Origin: Blepharisma japonicum
Lineage: Eukaryota; Ciliophora; Heterotrichea; Heterotrichida; Blepharismidae
Reading direction: 5' to 3'
DNA: 64,000 nucleotides
Assembly: GCA_949751835.1 (NCBI GenBank)
Contig: CATKHK010000067.1
Location: 186,001 to 250,000 of the forward strand
In this document: positions 32,146 through 42,182 of the stretch, in pieces
Layout: each line of letters starts with the position of its first letter
Position numbering within the stretch: the first letter of the stretch is position 1
Translations under genes and position numbers: made by a program
The notes under the pieces: model-generated
Told to the model about the DNA's origin: nothing
Seen by the model: only the letters and a program-made list of their open reading frames with translations
The model's database searches: none

Positions 32146-32712
32146 TTATTTAGATTTCTTTTTTAAGCACTTCCAAATCTTCCCTGCATTGCAAAAATAT
32201 GACTTTTTTTCATCATCAGGGTTCAGTCTTCTATCTACAGTTTCTGCGACTTTTTCTCTCTGCTTTTCATTTAATAGATACTCAAGCACGCTTTCACTTG
32301 GAGAAACATAGCACAATAAGCCCATGATTTCGTTTATTTTAATTTCGCAGAATTCTTGATTTATATAATTCCATACTTTTATCGTTGATTCTTTATATTG
32401 AGATAAAAGCTTCTGAGCCAATTCTAATGCTTCAATCACAGAATTTTCTCTTATCAGATCAATAAACGCTTGAGAAGATAAAATAAGATAAACTTCTGAG
32501 CCAGGAAATGCTAAATCTGGGGTAAATTGTTCAAGAATTTGAAGTGCTTTAATAGAATCTCCTGAATTTATAAGGACAGATATTACGCTAGATAAGGCTT
32601 TTGGAGAAGGATCATCATGATGAGGAGCGACTTTTAGCTCTTCAAGTTCTATAGCGACATCTTCAGTTTTAAGCAGAGAATAACTCAATGTCCTGACAGA
32701 TATATTTCCCAT
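32146..32712 (-). CDS. CTLH/CRA-like protein (RanBPM/GID family-like)
   Basis: The 188-aa protein starts MGNIS, so myristoylation is possible. It contains 'AFIDLIRENSVIEALELAQKLLS', a good match to the CTLH motif found in GID/CTLH ubiquitin-ligase subunits (RanBPM, MAEA, GID8), followed by a helical CRA-like part ('EIKINEIMGLLCYVSPSESVLEYLLNEKQREKVAETV'). The LisH motif that normally precedes CTLH is not visible. The last residues are basic (KIWKCLKKKSK). It is a complete frame with TAA stop and no TGA. Membership in a GID complex is inference. Confidence 0.55.
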   Translation of the reverse strand: MGNISVRTLSYSLLKTEDVAIELEELKVAPHHDDPSPKALSSVISVLINSGDSIKALQILEQFTPDLAFPGSEVYLILSSQAFIDLIRENSVIEALELAQKLLSQYKESTIKVWNYINQEFCEIKINEIMGLLCYVSPSESVLEYLLNEKQREKVAETVDRRLNPDDEKKSYFCNAGKIWKCLKKKSK

Positions 32713-32982
32713 TTAGCTTTAAATTAAAAGGGTTTACAATCTTTATAGAAATAGATCAAAAGAGATGATGGTATTTAATGGCATGAACCCTAATTGCATT
32801 TTACTCCAAATTATAATGCTGCTTAACTGATCTTAATTAATACTGATTATGCTTTTATAATATAGAGAAACAAATATCGCATTTTATATAAATATAATAG
32901 AAATTTTCATAAAATAATGCATTATATAAAAAATTCAATACTAATTCAATTAATTTAAATTTCTAATTTACTATAAATTAAA

Positions 32983-33729
32983 ATGAATTACTATGCAATT
33001 TTAATTTTCCCTTTATATGTTCTGAGCGCCGATATCTCATCAGAAGCACTACTATTACTTAACAATTTCTACCAAGAAATCAGTGGCAAACACAATGCTT
33101 TTTATGAATTATATAATCTTATATCTATTTCCCCAAACTTCGCGGATAACTTGCAGAACTCTTTGGTCCTTCTCCTCAATAATACTCACACAAATTCAAC
33201 ATCTTTACACTACATTGTCTTAGAAAACTATTCTGCAAATTCTACTGAGCTTCTTATGCACATTTCTCCAATATTTCATACATTAGAAAGTGATGAAAAA
33301 TACCTGACAGAAGCTTTATTCAGCTTTTTCGACGCAAGTGAACTACATTTTGATATTTTGATCCCACCTAAGAGACAAGACTTTAAAAATAATGAAAATA
33401 TCAATGAATCTGTCAAAGATCTTGCTTTTATCAATTCAGTAATATCTTATAAAAATAAAACTTTATCAGCAAATATATTAATTGACAAGAACAGAATAAT
33501 AAAGAAGGATTTTTGGGAAATTCCTCGTATTAATGAATCCATAACTTATTTTTATAAGCCTACGTCAAATCCCCTAACTTTCTTTGTCGTTTTTACTATT
33601 GTAATTGCTGCAGCTTTGAGTTATGCTTCAATGTTCTTATATTGTAAATATAGAAATGCTTTATTGGGAATTTTAAATTATAAAGAAGAGCAAGTATTAT
33701 CTCTTAATCAACCTAAAGAAATTGCGTAA
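32983..33729 (+). CDS. Type I membrane glycoprotein, unknown
   Basis: The 248-aa protein has an N-terminal signal peptide ('MNYYAILIFPLYVLSA'), a lumenal or extracellular domain of about 180 residues with many N-glycosylation sequons (NNT, NST, NYS, NES, NKT), one TM ('LTFFVVFTIVIAAALSYASMFLY') and a short cytosolic tail. There are almost no cysteines. I recognise no family. Its stop is 25 bases from that of the convergent PDI gene. Confidence 0.6.
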   Translation: MNYYAILIFPLYVLSADISSEALLLLNNFYQEISGKHNAFYELYNLISISPNFADNLQNSLVLLLNNTHTNSTSLHYIVLENYSANSTELLMHISPIFHTLESDEKYLTEALFSFFDASELHFDILIPPKRQDFKNNENINESVKDLAFINSVISYKNKTLSANILIDKNRIIKKDFWEIPRINESITYFYKPTSNPLTFFVVFTIVIAAALSYASMFLYCKYRNALLGILNYKEEQVLSLNQPKEIA

Positions 33730-33754
33730 ATTATTTCATAAGGTCTAATTAAAC

Positions 33755-35377
33755 TTAAAGGTCAAAGTGTCTTATTTCATGCCTTTTGGCTTCTTCTTGT
33801 TGCTGTTCAGGAGTCAGCTTGGCCTTTTTGTCCCAGTATTCCTCAGCTTCATCTGGACTCAAATGTGGAACATCAGGCAGTTCAAATTTAACATCGACGT
33901 ATTTTTCGACGAAAAACATCATCCTAAGCACGTCCATGTCTCCTGTGTATCTTATATAAGGCGGCTGCTTGTGAAAAGCTGGGAATAAATAAACTGAAGG
34001 AATAGTGTCTGTCTTCACAAACTTATGTACTGACTGAATTGCTACATCCATCCTATAAACTCTCAAATTTGTGAATTCCAGCTCACCGTATCTTTTTGCA
34101 AGCTTATTAAAGTAAGGAGCTATTGTGTATGATTCCTGATTTTTGTGAGAAGAATAAAATAGCACCAAAACATCAAAGCCTTCACCAAGCACCAATTCGT
34201 CAAAAGTTTCTCTAGTGACTATTGGGGTATCTTTATATTTTTTTTCTAATTCAATATCTGGTTTATAGTCAGGGACATTTTTGACAGAATGCTTATTTTC
34301 TAAAAATTCTGTGACAAATTCTGCAATGGATTCCCTTGTAATTGGCTTTCCTTCCAAATATGGGTAAATTCGTCCATCTGCTAAGTTAAAAGCGAGACTT
34401 GGAAGAATTTCAGTCACAAGCCCAATTTTTCGCTTTCTTTGTTTATTGACTTCTTCAGTGCCATCAAGCCATACGAACTTTATATGGTCTTCAAAGTCTC
34501 TCGCGACTTTTTTGAAAATATCAAGATATTCGTCCATATTCACATTGTTTTTGTCTAAAAACATGATGAGCATAGGCATCCCAATTCCTTTGTAAACTTG
34601 ATAATTGTAAGGAGTAATCTCTTCTACCAGCCCTACACCATTTCTAGTTATTCAATTCCCTAAGTTCTGAGGAAGCGCTAAGTCTAGAACTTTATCATCA
34701 GCTCCTCTTTTACTTAAAACTAAGCTGTTTAAGTAAGGAATCCATTTTTCTCTTTGTTTTAAGTCTTTTATTAATGCTTTATCCCTCACAATTCCAACTT
34801 GACAGTTGACCCAGTTCGCCAGAGCCATCGAGACTTTTTCATATTGCTTTGCTAAAGAGTCATCAGCATCATCATCGTCATATATAAAAGCTACCAGAGT
34901 CAAATAATTATTATTGCCTTCTGGGGGCGTTAAAAAGTTCCCAATTTCTTCTTCATTCTTCAGAGTAATGACTGGTAAATACATTCTGTCTACAAAATTC
35001 ACAATTTTGGCAAAGTTCACATAATCATGATACTTATAAAATTTTCCTTTTTTCACTGCATAAATCACAGGGACTTCATCATTTTCAGCCATAAATTTCT
35101 TGATAAAATTGGCTTTACTGATATCAGCCCTTGCCAGCTTGATTCTTGGAGTTAAAGTATCAAGCACCTCCAGTACTTGCTTATAAATCGGCTCATAGTG
35201 GCAGCAATTCTTGCACCATTTAGCCGAAACTCCAAGAAGGAAGAGTTCATTTTCTTTTGTGAAGTTTTTAAATTGAGCTTCTGAAGTAATATTCACATCT
35301 CCAATAGCAAAATTATCTAAAACGCAATCAGCGGACAAAGTGACCGCGATAAGTAGTGCGAACCATTTTAAATCCAT
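33755..35377 (-). CDS. PDI: Protein disulfide-isomerase-like ER protein
   Basis: The 540-aa protein has a signal peptide ('MDLKWFALLIAVTLSADC') and thioredoxin-like domains. The first carries an active site C-K-N-C in 'GVSAKWCKNCCHYEPIYKQ'. A later domain ('VLVLFYSSHKNQESYTIAPYFNKLAKRYGELEF...KTDTIPSVYLFP') has lost its CxxC, with the b'- or a'-like position occupied by S-S-H-K. The tail is acidic/charged and ends IRHFDL, a plausible K/HDEL-type ER retrieval signal (HFDL). One TGA(Trp) at 34652. It should introduce or shuffle disulfides in secreted proteins such as the Cys-rich ones encoded nearby. Confidence 0.8.
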
Positions 35378-35393
35378 TTTTATATACGTGTAA

Positions 35394-36005
35394 TTATTCC
35401 GGATAAAGTTCCCCTAAGGACTCTTCTACGTCTTTTTCACGGTTTTGCTTTCGCTCTTCTCTGATTTCCTCAGCTCTTTTCATCATTGCTTTTTGGCCTG
35501 TTATGTCATCTAACTCATATTTCTCTCCTTCTCTTGAAGATTCAACGAAATTAGCGAAATCTGTATAGAAATTACGTGCAAAGTGGCTTAAAACGATTCC
35601 TGCTGCTACAGAAACGTTTAAGGACTCTGTGTTACTTCGGTATTGTGGAATATATATGAAATAATCACAAATTGATTTTTCGATATCTGATAGCCCAGTT
35701 CCTTCATTCCCTAATATAAAAGCTGTGCTTTTATTGAATGGGGAATTCCATACATTTCTGGACGAGTCCATAATTTCAATTCCACAAATTTCTATTCCTA
35801 AGCCTACAGCATATTCTTTCAAGCCCACTAAATTCTCAAAATATCGATATATCAGTCTTTTGGCTGTCCCTTGATTTCCAAATGTTGAAAGTTTTCGTTG
35901 CCCTACAATTCAAATTTCTGATACCCCAAAGGCTGCTGAAGATCTAAGGATGCTGCCTATATTGTGTCTTTTTGCGACATTATGAATAATTAGAAAGCTT
36001 TCCAT
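35394..36005 (-). CDS. SpoU/TrmH-family RNA 2'-O-methyltransferase
   Basis: The 203-aa protein starts at the ATG at 36005. SPOUT knot motifs are visible: 'VAKRHNIGSILRSSAAFGV' (motif 1), 'AFILGNEGTGLSD' (motif 2, SAM binding) and 'QYRSNTESLNVSVAAGIVLSHFAR' (motif 3). It methylates the 2'-OH of ribose in tRNA or rRNA; the substrate cannot be deduced. The C-terminus is a charged helix. One TGA(Trp) (EIW, 35910). The start codon directly follows the TAA of the upstream co-oriented gene with no intergenic base, and the PDI ATG is 16 bases downstream of its stop. Confidence 0.88.
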
Positions 36006-37385
36006 TTAATTTATGATATTAATTTTGCTTTTAGGAGATCTCGCCCATTCATGACCGTGCTCTTTTATGCAGATGTTGCAAGGGTTTTTTCTATCAACAT
36101 GGAGTCTATTTAAGAATTGCTCTGAGTATGGGCTTTTTTTCTTTTTAGGCTTTATTTTCTTGAGTTTTGGCTCAGACTCAGTTCTTGCAGTAAGTGCTGT
36201 GTCTAGTGTATGGTAAATTTTGGTTGATAATTCGTCTATTTTTTCGCCGTTTTTGATAAATAAGTCTTCAAGCTGACTTATTTTGTAGGGATTGATCCTC
36301 TCAGTTTCTTGGTTCGAGTATTTTTTTTGAAGATCATTGTACAGCTTCATTTGTTCAAATCGTGCTTCTTCACTAAAGGCAAGTTTTTGTTCAAGCTCTC
36401 GAAGACAGTTTTCCAAACGAGATTGATAGCGAGATACTGGCTCAAAACTTTCAAGCTGACTTCGGTATTCATTTAATGAGTTGCTCTGGAGCTGTAGCTG
36501 CTTGTCTTTATCTTTTATTGCTTCTTGCAATTCTGAAATTCTTTTGTTAGCAAGATCAATTAAGTTTTGGTTTTCTACTTCTTTAAGCTGACTTACCCTG
36601 AGCTTGCAGTCAATATCTTGAAATGCATTGGTCTGGGAAATTATTTTTTCATTAAGAATTTGTATTTCATTGCTATAACCATTTTTCATATCCTGATAAG
36701 TTTTGCTTAGTAAGTCAAATTGCTTTCTTATTTCCAATTTTTGTGCCTCACTAGCTTCTAATTCATTCTTAATTCTATTGACTTCTCTATCAATTTCCTT
36801 CACCATTTCTGCATATTCTCTTTCGCTCCCCAAGCTTTCCTTTAATTTTTCTCCTTGCGTTTTCAGCAAAATATGCAATTCATCATTTTCCTTTTCCAAA
36901 TCCCCAATTCTCCCTAGCCTTGCTTTCAATTTTTCATTTTCATGGTTTTCATCCTTCAACTTTCTGATTTCTCTTTTTAGTTCATCAATTTCTTTTTCTA
37001 AATTTTTAACTATTTCATGCTGCTTTGAAAAGGATATTTGTTGGATTTCTGTTTTTGCTTGCGATTCATGCGTTTGTGTTGTATTACAGTTTCTTGGGGA
37101 TTCTTGGATTTCAATTTCGTCAAATTTAAATTCTATTCAAGGACATGGGACGATATCAGGTTTTTCGAAAAATTCAGATGAAGCCAGTTGCTTTTCAAAT
37201 TGTTCATGAAAACGAGCTTTGGAACCTGAAAAATTGTCAAGTTTTTGGCGTTTAGATGATAGCTCATCAAAGGTTGTATATTTAGTGTCTTGCCTACTTT
37301 CAGCAGTTTGCTGAGGACCTAAAGTAGGGGTTTCGTCAAGATATAAAGAAACTCTATTATCTTCAAAAGAGCATATGCTAGACAT
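36006..37385 (-). CDS. Long coiled-coil protein
   Basis: The 459-aa protein is read through one TGA(Trp) at 37137. Residues about 1-110 are disordered and Ser/Gln/Thr-rich. Residues about 120-390 form a near-continuous coiled coil ('LEKEIDELKREIRKLKDEN...'). The end has a basic stretch (KLKKIKPKKKKS) and a small Cys/His cluster ('NPCNICIKEHGHEW'). It could be a cytoskeletal or centrosomal scaffold; no family is recognised. Its stop TAA is immediately adjacent to the ATG of the SpoU gene. Confidence 0.7.
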
Positions 37386-37567
37386 AATATTAGAAATCGT
37401 TACATAATAAATCTTTAATTATGAAGTTTAATATTAAATAGCAAAAAAATTCTGATTTATTATATTTCATTGGATTTATTAAAATATCTTAATAAATACT
37501 ATTTACATATAATTGTAAGTGATATTTTTCTTTATTTAAAAAAATTAAAATCAAAAGTATATTTATA

Positions 37568-38350
37568 TTAAAGCATATAAGAGCCAGCTGTTCTGCGTCC
37601 AGGATTATACGTATTAAACTCGGATGCTCTATAACTTTCTCTATCATTATGATTCCACTCATCAGCCAAATCTTTTGGCCCATTAACAAAAGGTTCTGAG
37701 TCTGCTTTTGGCTTGAAAACATACCTAGAATCTATATCTTCAGCCAAATCAAATGGGATTTTCATCGATTCTCTTATAACTAAATCATTCCTCGGGTGAG
37801 GTTTTATAGGGAGTTTTTCTCTTAAAGCTGTCTGATAAATTTCTCTCTGAGAAATTTTATAAGGTTTTGCATATTTTTCCCAGTCTTCAATATGCAGTTC
37901 TTCAATTGAGGTTTGACGTACAGGAGGTGCGTAAGCTCCAGCCCATGTTTCACTGCGGTCACGATAAGGGTTGCTTGGTGAAGGGCTGATGTCTTCAGCT
38001 TCTCAGGACTCATAGTTTTTCATGCTTAAGGATGTAGATTCTCGGTAGAGAGTCAGAAACGAAATGCTGTCTATTTTCAAATCATAAGCTTTGTCAACTT
38101 CCATCACAATGACCAAGTGGCTACCAATATGAAAGGGAAAGCTAAACAGAGACCCAGATTTTTTCCCATCAAATTTTATGTCACCGTCCACTTTTATTGT
38201 CCTCTTGCCTGAGTATTTGCTTGCGAATAGATCAACTGAAACTTCTTGGCCTTCGAGAGTGAATTTTCAAGTGTAGCGCTTTTTTGAAGATTTTATATGC
38301 TTGCCGACTGCTTGTTCTTCGAAATACTGAGCTTTTACTCCTCTTAACAT
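37568..38350 (-). CDS. FAIM-like domain protein (tentative)
   Basis: The 260-aa frame runs from ATG 38350 to TAA 37568, with TGA(Trp) at 38267 and 38003. Residues about 25-105 ('YTWKFTLEGQEVSVDLFASKYSGKRTIKVDG...FSFPFHIGSHLVIVMEV...YDLKIDSISF') follow the pattern of the Fas apoptotic inhibitory molecule beta-sandwich (W-x-L...SGKR-x-I-x-VDG...F-x-x-x-G...I-x-I-x-x-I). The C-terminal 140 residues are charged and probably disordered ('PSPSNPYRDRSETWAG', 'NTYNPGRRTAGSYML'). FAIM-like domains occur in many ciliate and flagellate proteins; function unknown. Confidence 0.55.
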
Positions 38351-38653
38351 GGATATTTAGAAGATTTTATGAGAAGAAAAAGAAATCAAAATGGTAAAAG
38401 CGTTTAAAAATCTGTCAACAAAATTATGAGTTAAGCTTATGAGCATTAAAGCATACTATAAATAAAATACAAAAATCAAGAAATGTTCCATCTTATTAAT
38501 AACTTCCCTTTATTTTTATTTTATATATATCTACCTTAATGCCCACTCTTCATTCTAGGATTGTAATAAATTTTACTTAAATAAGAAACTCTCATTCACC
38601 CTTGCAAAGTGTGATAAAAATTAAGTATTGGAGATTTTAGTTATAATTTTATA
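38351..38653. other. Divergent intergenic region
   Basis: About 300 AT-rich bases between divergent starts. Both promoters must lie here; no motif stands out. Confidence 0.5.
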
Positions 38654-39769
38654 ATGGTGGTGAAATTATTATTCCTTCTAGGAATTGCATTTGCGATCAT
38701 CCAAGTCCCTCTACACCCTCTCAAAAGTAACCAAGAGTTGCATACTTACTACAAGACCCCGAGGAAATACACCAGATTTGGAGCATCAACAGGGAATGTC
38801 CCAATCGTTAACTACCAAGATGCTGAATACTATGGAACAATTGGAATTGGGACTCCACCCCAACAATTCAAGGTCATTTTTGACACTGGATCTTCCAACT
38901 TATGGGTGCCTTCCTACAGCTGCCAAACCTTGGCTTGCTTCACCCATGATACTTATAAGTCGTCTGCTTCCAGCACATATGTGAAAAATGGCACTTCCTT
39001 CAGCATATCTTATGGCTCTGGATCTGTGGAAGGATTTACAAGCCAAGATACAGTCTCTTGGGGAAACTTTAATATTTCTAATGTTCTATTTGGAGAAGTC
39101 ACCAGCTTGCAAGGAATTGCTTTCATCACAGGAAAATTCGACGGAATCCTTGGTATGGGATGGCAATCAATTGCAGTGAATAACATTCCTCCTACTTTCT
39201 ATTCTTTGTACCAAACAGGGCTGATTCCTGCTAACCAGTTCTCTGTTTATCTCAGCAAAGTTGTTAATGCCCCTGGCAGCCAACTTATATTAGGTGGATC
39301 AATCAGCAGTCTTGGAAAATCAGCATTCTCATATGTCACCCTTAGCAACCAAACCTATTGGTTAATAAACATTGATAAAGTAACAATTGGAACTGAAAAA
39401 ATTCCATTTTCTGGCTTGAAAGGTATTGTTGACACTGGAACTTCTCTATTAGTCACCAGAAACACTATTATGGATTACATGAGAGTTAAGATTGGGATCA
39501 TTAACACTGACTGTTCAAACCTTAATACTCTTCCTAATATCACCTTCACCCTTGGTGGCAAAGACTATCCTTTGACTCCTTATCAATACGTTTTGAACTT
39601 AACATCTTTAAACCCTCAAAATATAACTGATTGTGAAGGAGGACTTGAGGGAGCTGACTTTGGAGCTCAAATGCAGCATGATTTCATCCTTGGAGACGTC
39701 TTCATCAGAGCTTATTATACACTCTTTGATTATGGCAACTCAAGAGTTGGCTTTGCACCAGCAGCTTAA
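38654..39769 (+). CDS. Pepsin-family aspartic protease (cathepsin D-like)
   Basis: The 371-aa protein is a usual A1 preproenzyme length. The signal peptide is 'MVVKLLFLLGIAFAIIQV', followed by a short propeptide rich in Lys/Arg. The two catalytic motifs are intact: 'FDTGSSNLWVPS' (about residue 75) and 'VDTGTSLLV' (about 260). The flap Tyr ('SYGSGSVEGF') and C-terminal 'FILGDVFIRAYYTLFDYGNSRVGFAPAA' are typical. Disulfide pair C...C in 'SCQTLACF' and several N-glycosylation sequons. It should act in food vacuoles or lysosomes. No TGA, no intron; codon use is biased to C/G-ending codons, suggesting high expression. Confidence 0.95.
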   Translation: MVVKLLFLLGIAFAIIQVPLHPLKSNQELHTYYKTPRKYTRFGASTGNVPIVNYQDAEYYGTIGIGTPPQQFKVIFDTGSSNLWVPSYSCQTLACFTHDTYKSSASSTYVKNGTSFSISYGSGSVEGFTSQDTVSWGNFNISNVLFGEVTSLQGIAFITGKFDGILGMGWQSIAVNNIPPTFYSLYQTGLIPANQFSVYLSKVVNAPGSQLILGGSISSLGKSAFSYVTLSNQTYWLINIDKVTIGTEKIPFSGLKGIVDTGTSLLVTRNTIMDYMRVKIGIINTDCSNLNTLPNITFTLGGKDYPLTPYQYVLNLTSLNPQNITDCEGGLEGADFGAQMQHDFILGDVFIRAYYTLFDYGNSRVGFAPAA

Positions 39770-39918
39770 TAAGTTAAACGATTAGAATTAATAGGAATTT
39801 TGGAATATATATAGCATTTAACTTAGTTGATAACTATTAGGGAGGCTTTTTTTTATAAAATAATTAAATTTATTGTAAAAATAATTGCATAACAATTATT
39901 GGCTGATAAAAATAAACC

Positions 39919-40698
39919 CTAGCTAGTCATTGACTTTTTTACAGCAGTAGTGTGCCGAGAAGCACCATATCGATTTATTATATCACTTGGATGCCGCAAG
40001 CCTTCATTTCTTGCCTGCAGTCCGCAGATAATTAAATGATCTGCGAAAAAGTGATCTTCTGCAGCCCTTTTGCAAGCCTTTATGATATCTGGCCTGATTT
40101 CATTAGAAATCCTTATCATTTCTTTTAGATAAGCTGGAGCCTGCTCCAGTTCTTTGCAATTTTTATTCGTGTTTTTAATGGCAGCGATTTTATCGACCAT
40201 GCAAAAATCGTCAACTAAATTAGCTACTTTTTGAGGGAAATCTTGAGCTGTATTAGCTAGTTCTGACAGTTGATCATCAAGCAAAGCAAGTTTTTCTCGA
40301 AGACTTTCAATGAATTTAATTAATTCACGATAGGTTTTCATCATTTTTCTGGAGCTTGAGTTGAGAAGCTTGGAATTTAAATCAATGTATGGGGAAGTTT
40401 CTTCTGAGTAGGTAAGTTCAAGAGATTCTAAATCACCCCTTGCCATAGTGGAAAATACAATAAGCATAAGCCTTACCAATTCTTCAAAACTGTGCTGCTC
40501 TTCTCATTGGCTTTGGGCTCCGAGGGATTCAATGAATTCTGTTGTTCGGAGATCGAGCTCAACCTTGATTTCGTGGACTTGCTTCAGTAAAGGCTCACAT
40601 TTGGCAAAAATTTCATCAAATTCTTCAATTCCTGTGTTGGCAAGACGTTGACCGGGCTTTGGAGGTTTTATCCGTGATTTGCTGCCTGAAAGACCCAT
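39919..40698 (-). CDS. Hypothetical helical protein, possibly myristoylated
   Basis: The 259-aa frame runs from ATG 40698 to TAG 39919, with one TGA(Trp) at 40504. The N-terminus MGLSGSKSR fits N-myristoylation (G2, S6-type context). The rest is alpha-helical with leucine-rich heptads ('IEEFDEIFAKCEPLLKQVHEIKVELDLR', 'LIKFIESLREKLALLDDQLSELANTAQDFPQKV'). No membrane segment. I do not recognise the family; a membrane-associated scaffold is a guess. Confidence 0.6.
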
Positions 40699-40739
40699 TT
40701 AGTGAATATTTAATAATTATGAACAATATACCATTATTT

Positions 40740-40961
40740 TTAAATTCCACCTAATGATTTATAGGTTTCAGTAAGGCTTGGGATATGACCACGCTTGGAA
40801 AGCAATACAGGCTCAAATGATACCTTTTTCTTAGGTGGAAAAAATGTTTGAGTGCTAAACATCGGCGATTTAACTAAAATTTCATTTTCACCTACCTTTA
40901 AATTCAGCTTAGTAGGTTCAGTTTTAAGGCTTTTATTTGGTTTAAAATTCTTCTCACTCAT
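40740..40961 (-). CDS. Small hypothetical protein, 73 aa
   Basis: A complete ATG-to-TAA frame in a tight head-to-tail series: 18 bases after the upstream stop and 41 bases before the next gene. The protein is basic (NFKPNKSLKTEPTKLNLKV, PPKKKVSFEPV) with no domain recognised. Clean codon use and tight packing support it as real. Confidence 0.5.
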   Translation of the reverse strand: MSEKNFKPNKSLKTEPTKLNLKVGENEILVKSPMFSTQTFFPPKKKVSFEPVLLSKRGHIPSLTETYKSLGGI

Positions 40962-40979
40962 ACTTGTACTGCATAAAGC

Positions 40980-42002
40980 TTACTTAGAAAATTTAGATTG
41001 CGATAAAGAGAAAGTATCTCACCCTGAGCTTGTATTTTGCAAATTTCTTGGAGATTTTACCCTTGGAATAATTGCTGTATTTTTTTCTTGGAATTCTGAG
41101 TTCTTTTTTGCATGCTTATTTCCAGAGTTCATCAGCCTTTTTCCTGATGCTATTGCATCATTAACAGAAAAATATATTTTTTCTCTTTTTTCTTCGATGG
41201 GAATTATTTTTTTCTCAGTTAATCTTACAAATACTTCGTTATCAGATTTCTTATTAGAAAACTGTTCTTTGAATTTCGCGATCTCTTCTTCTTCGATCAG
41301 TTCTTTTTCTTTCTTTTTTGCTTCAATTTTTTCTCATTTTCTGAGCCAAAATTGTTGCAGCCTGTCCACAAGCTTTTCTTCTTGGTCTTTCGACAATCGA
41401 TTTGCTCTTAGTTCTTTTGACTCCTGCTCCTGCAAAAGTTCTTTTATTTTTTGCCGCATTTCAATGGTTTGTTGTCTGCCTGTGGCATCTCTAATCAGTC
41501 TGTTAAAGGTTTCTTCTTTTTGCGCTTTAGGAATTTTCTTTGTATTTTGGTGTTTTTGAATTTCTTTTTCTTTCAAATTATTTGTAATTTCAATTATCTT
41601 TTCACGGGCTTTATTTCTGCGCTCTAAATCATTGTTCAATCTTTGAAAAAACTCATCAAAATCCCCTAAGTTTGCTTGCTTTTTATTTGGATTATCGCCC
41701 TTGAGTGATCTTTGTTTGATATCAGTTATTAGTTTATCTAAAGCTTTTATAGGACCTGAATTATACTGCTTAAGCCACGTATTAGAGGACTCATACTGCT
41801 GGCTTGGATCAAGCGTAATTGGTTTCGGTGGAATCCAAGGGTTTATGTCTTCATCATTTTCAACTTGCGATTCAGAAAAAATGCCTTTCGAGCAAATTAA
41901 ATTCGAATGGTACTTCTCTATCGAAGTCGTTTTCTGAGAAACTGTGGGTTCATCACAGCTGAATAAGAATTACATAGAAATGTCATCATCAGGAAGATCC
42001 AT
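40980..42002 (-). CDS. Basic coiled-coil protein, spliced
   Basis: The 335-aa protein starts at the ATG at 42002, with a 15-nt intron (41959-41973) after nine codons and TGA(Trp) at 41334. The N-terminus is acidic (MDLPDDDISICDEP). The middle and C-terminal halves are strongly charged helices ('NDLERRNKAREKIIEITNNLKEKEIQKHQ', 'KKKEKELIEEEEIAKFKEQF'). The end is 'SSGWDTFSLSQSKFSK'. No catalytic domain; possibly a cytoskeletal or ciliary component. Confidence 0.65.
41959..41973 (-). other. 15-nt intron (gene at 40980)
   Basis: GTAATTCTTATTCAG. Removal connects 'MDLPDDDISI' to 'CDEPTVSQK' and supplies the start codon. Confidence 0.88.
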
Positions 42003-42182
42003 TACTGTATTTTTTGTTAACAATGGAAAGAGGTATCAGAAAATCAATTTTTATTGGCAATAGCTTATGTAAAATATTATCTTAGAGATTGAAAGACAAA
42101 GCCTCTGTGAAAGATTCACTTATCAGAAATCAGAAAGTTTTTTTTATGAAATTATGAATATTAATTAATTTATTCTGCATAA

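Noticed and set aside
35394-36005. Bacterial contamination suggested by SpoU methylase and SOD.
   Set aside because: Both lie among eukaryotic genes with the same composition and use the same code; SpoU itself uses TGA for Trp.
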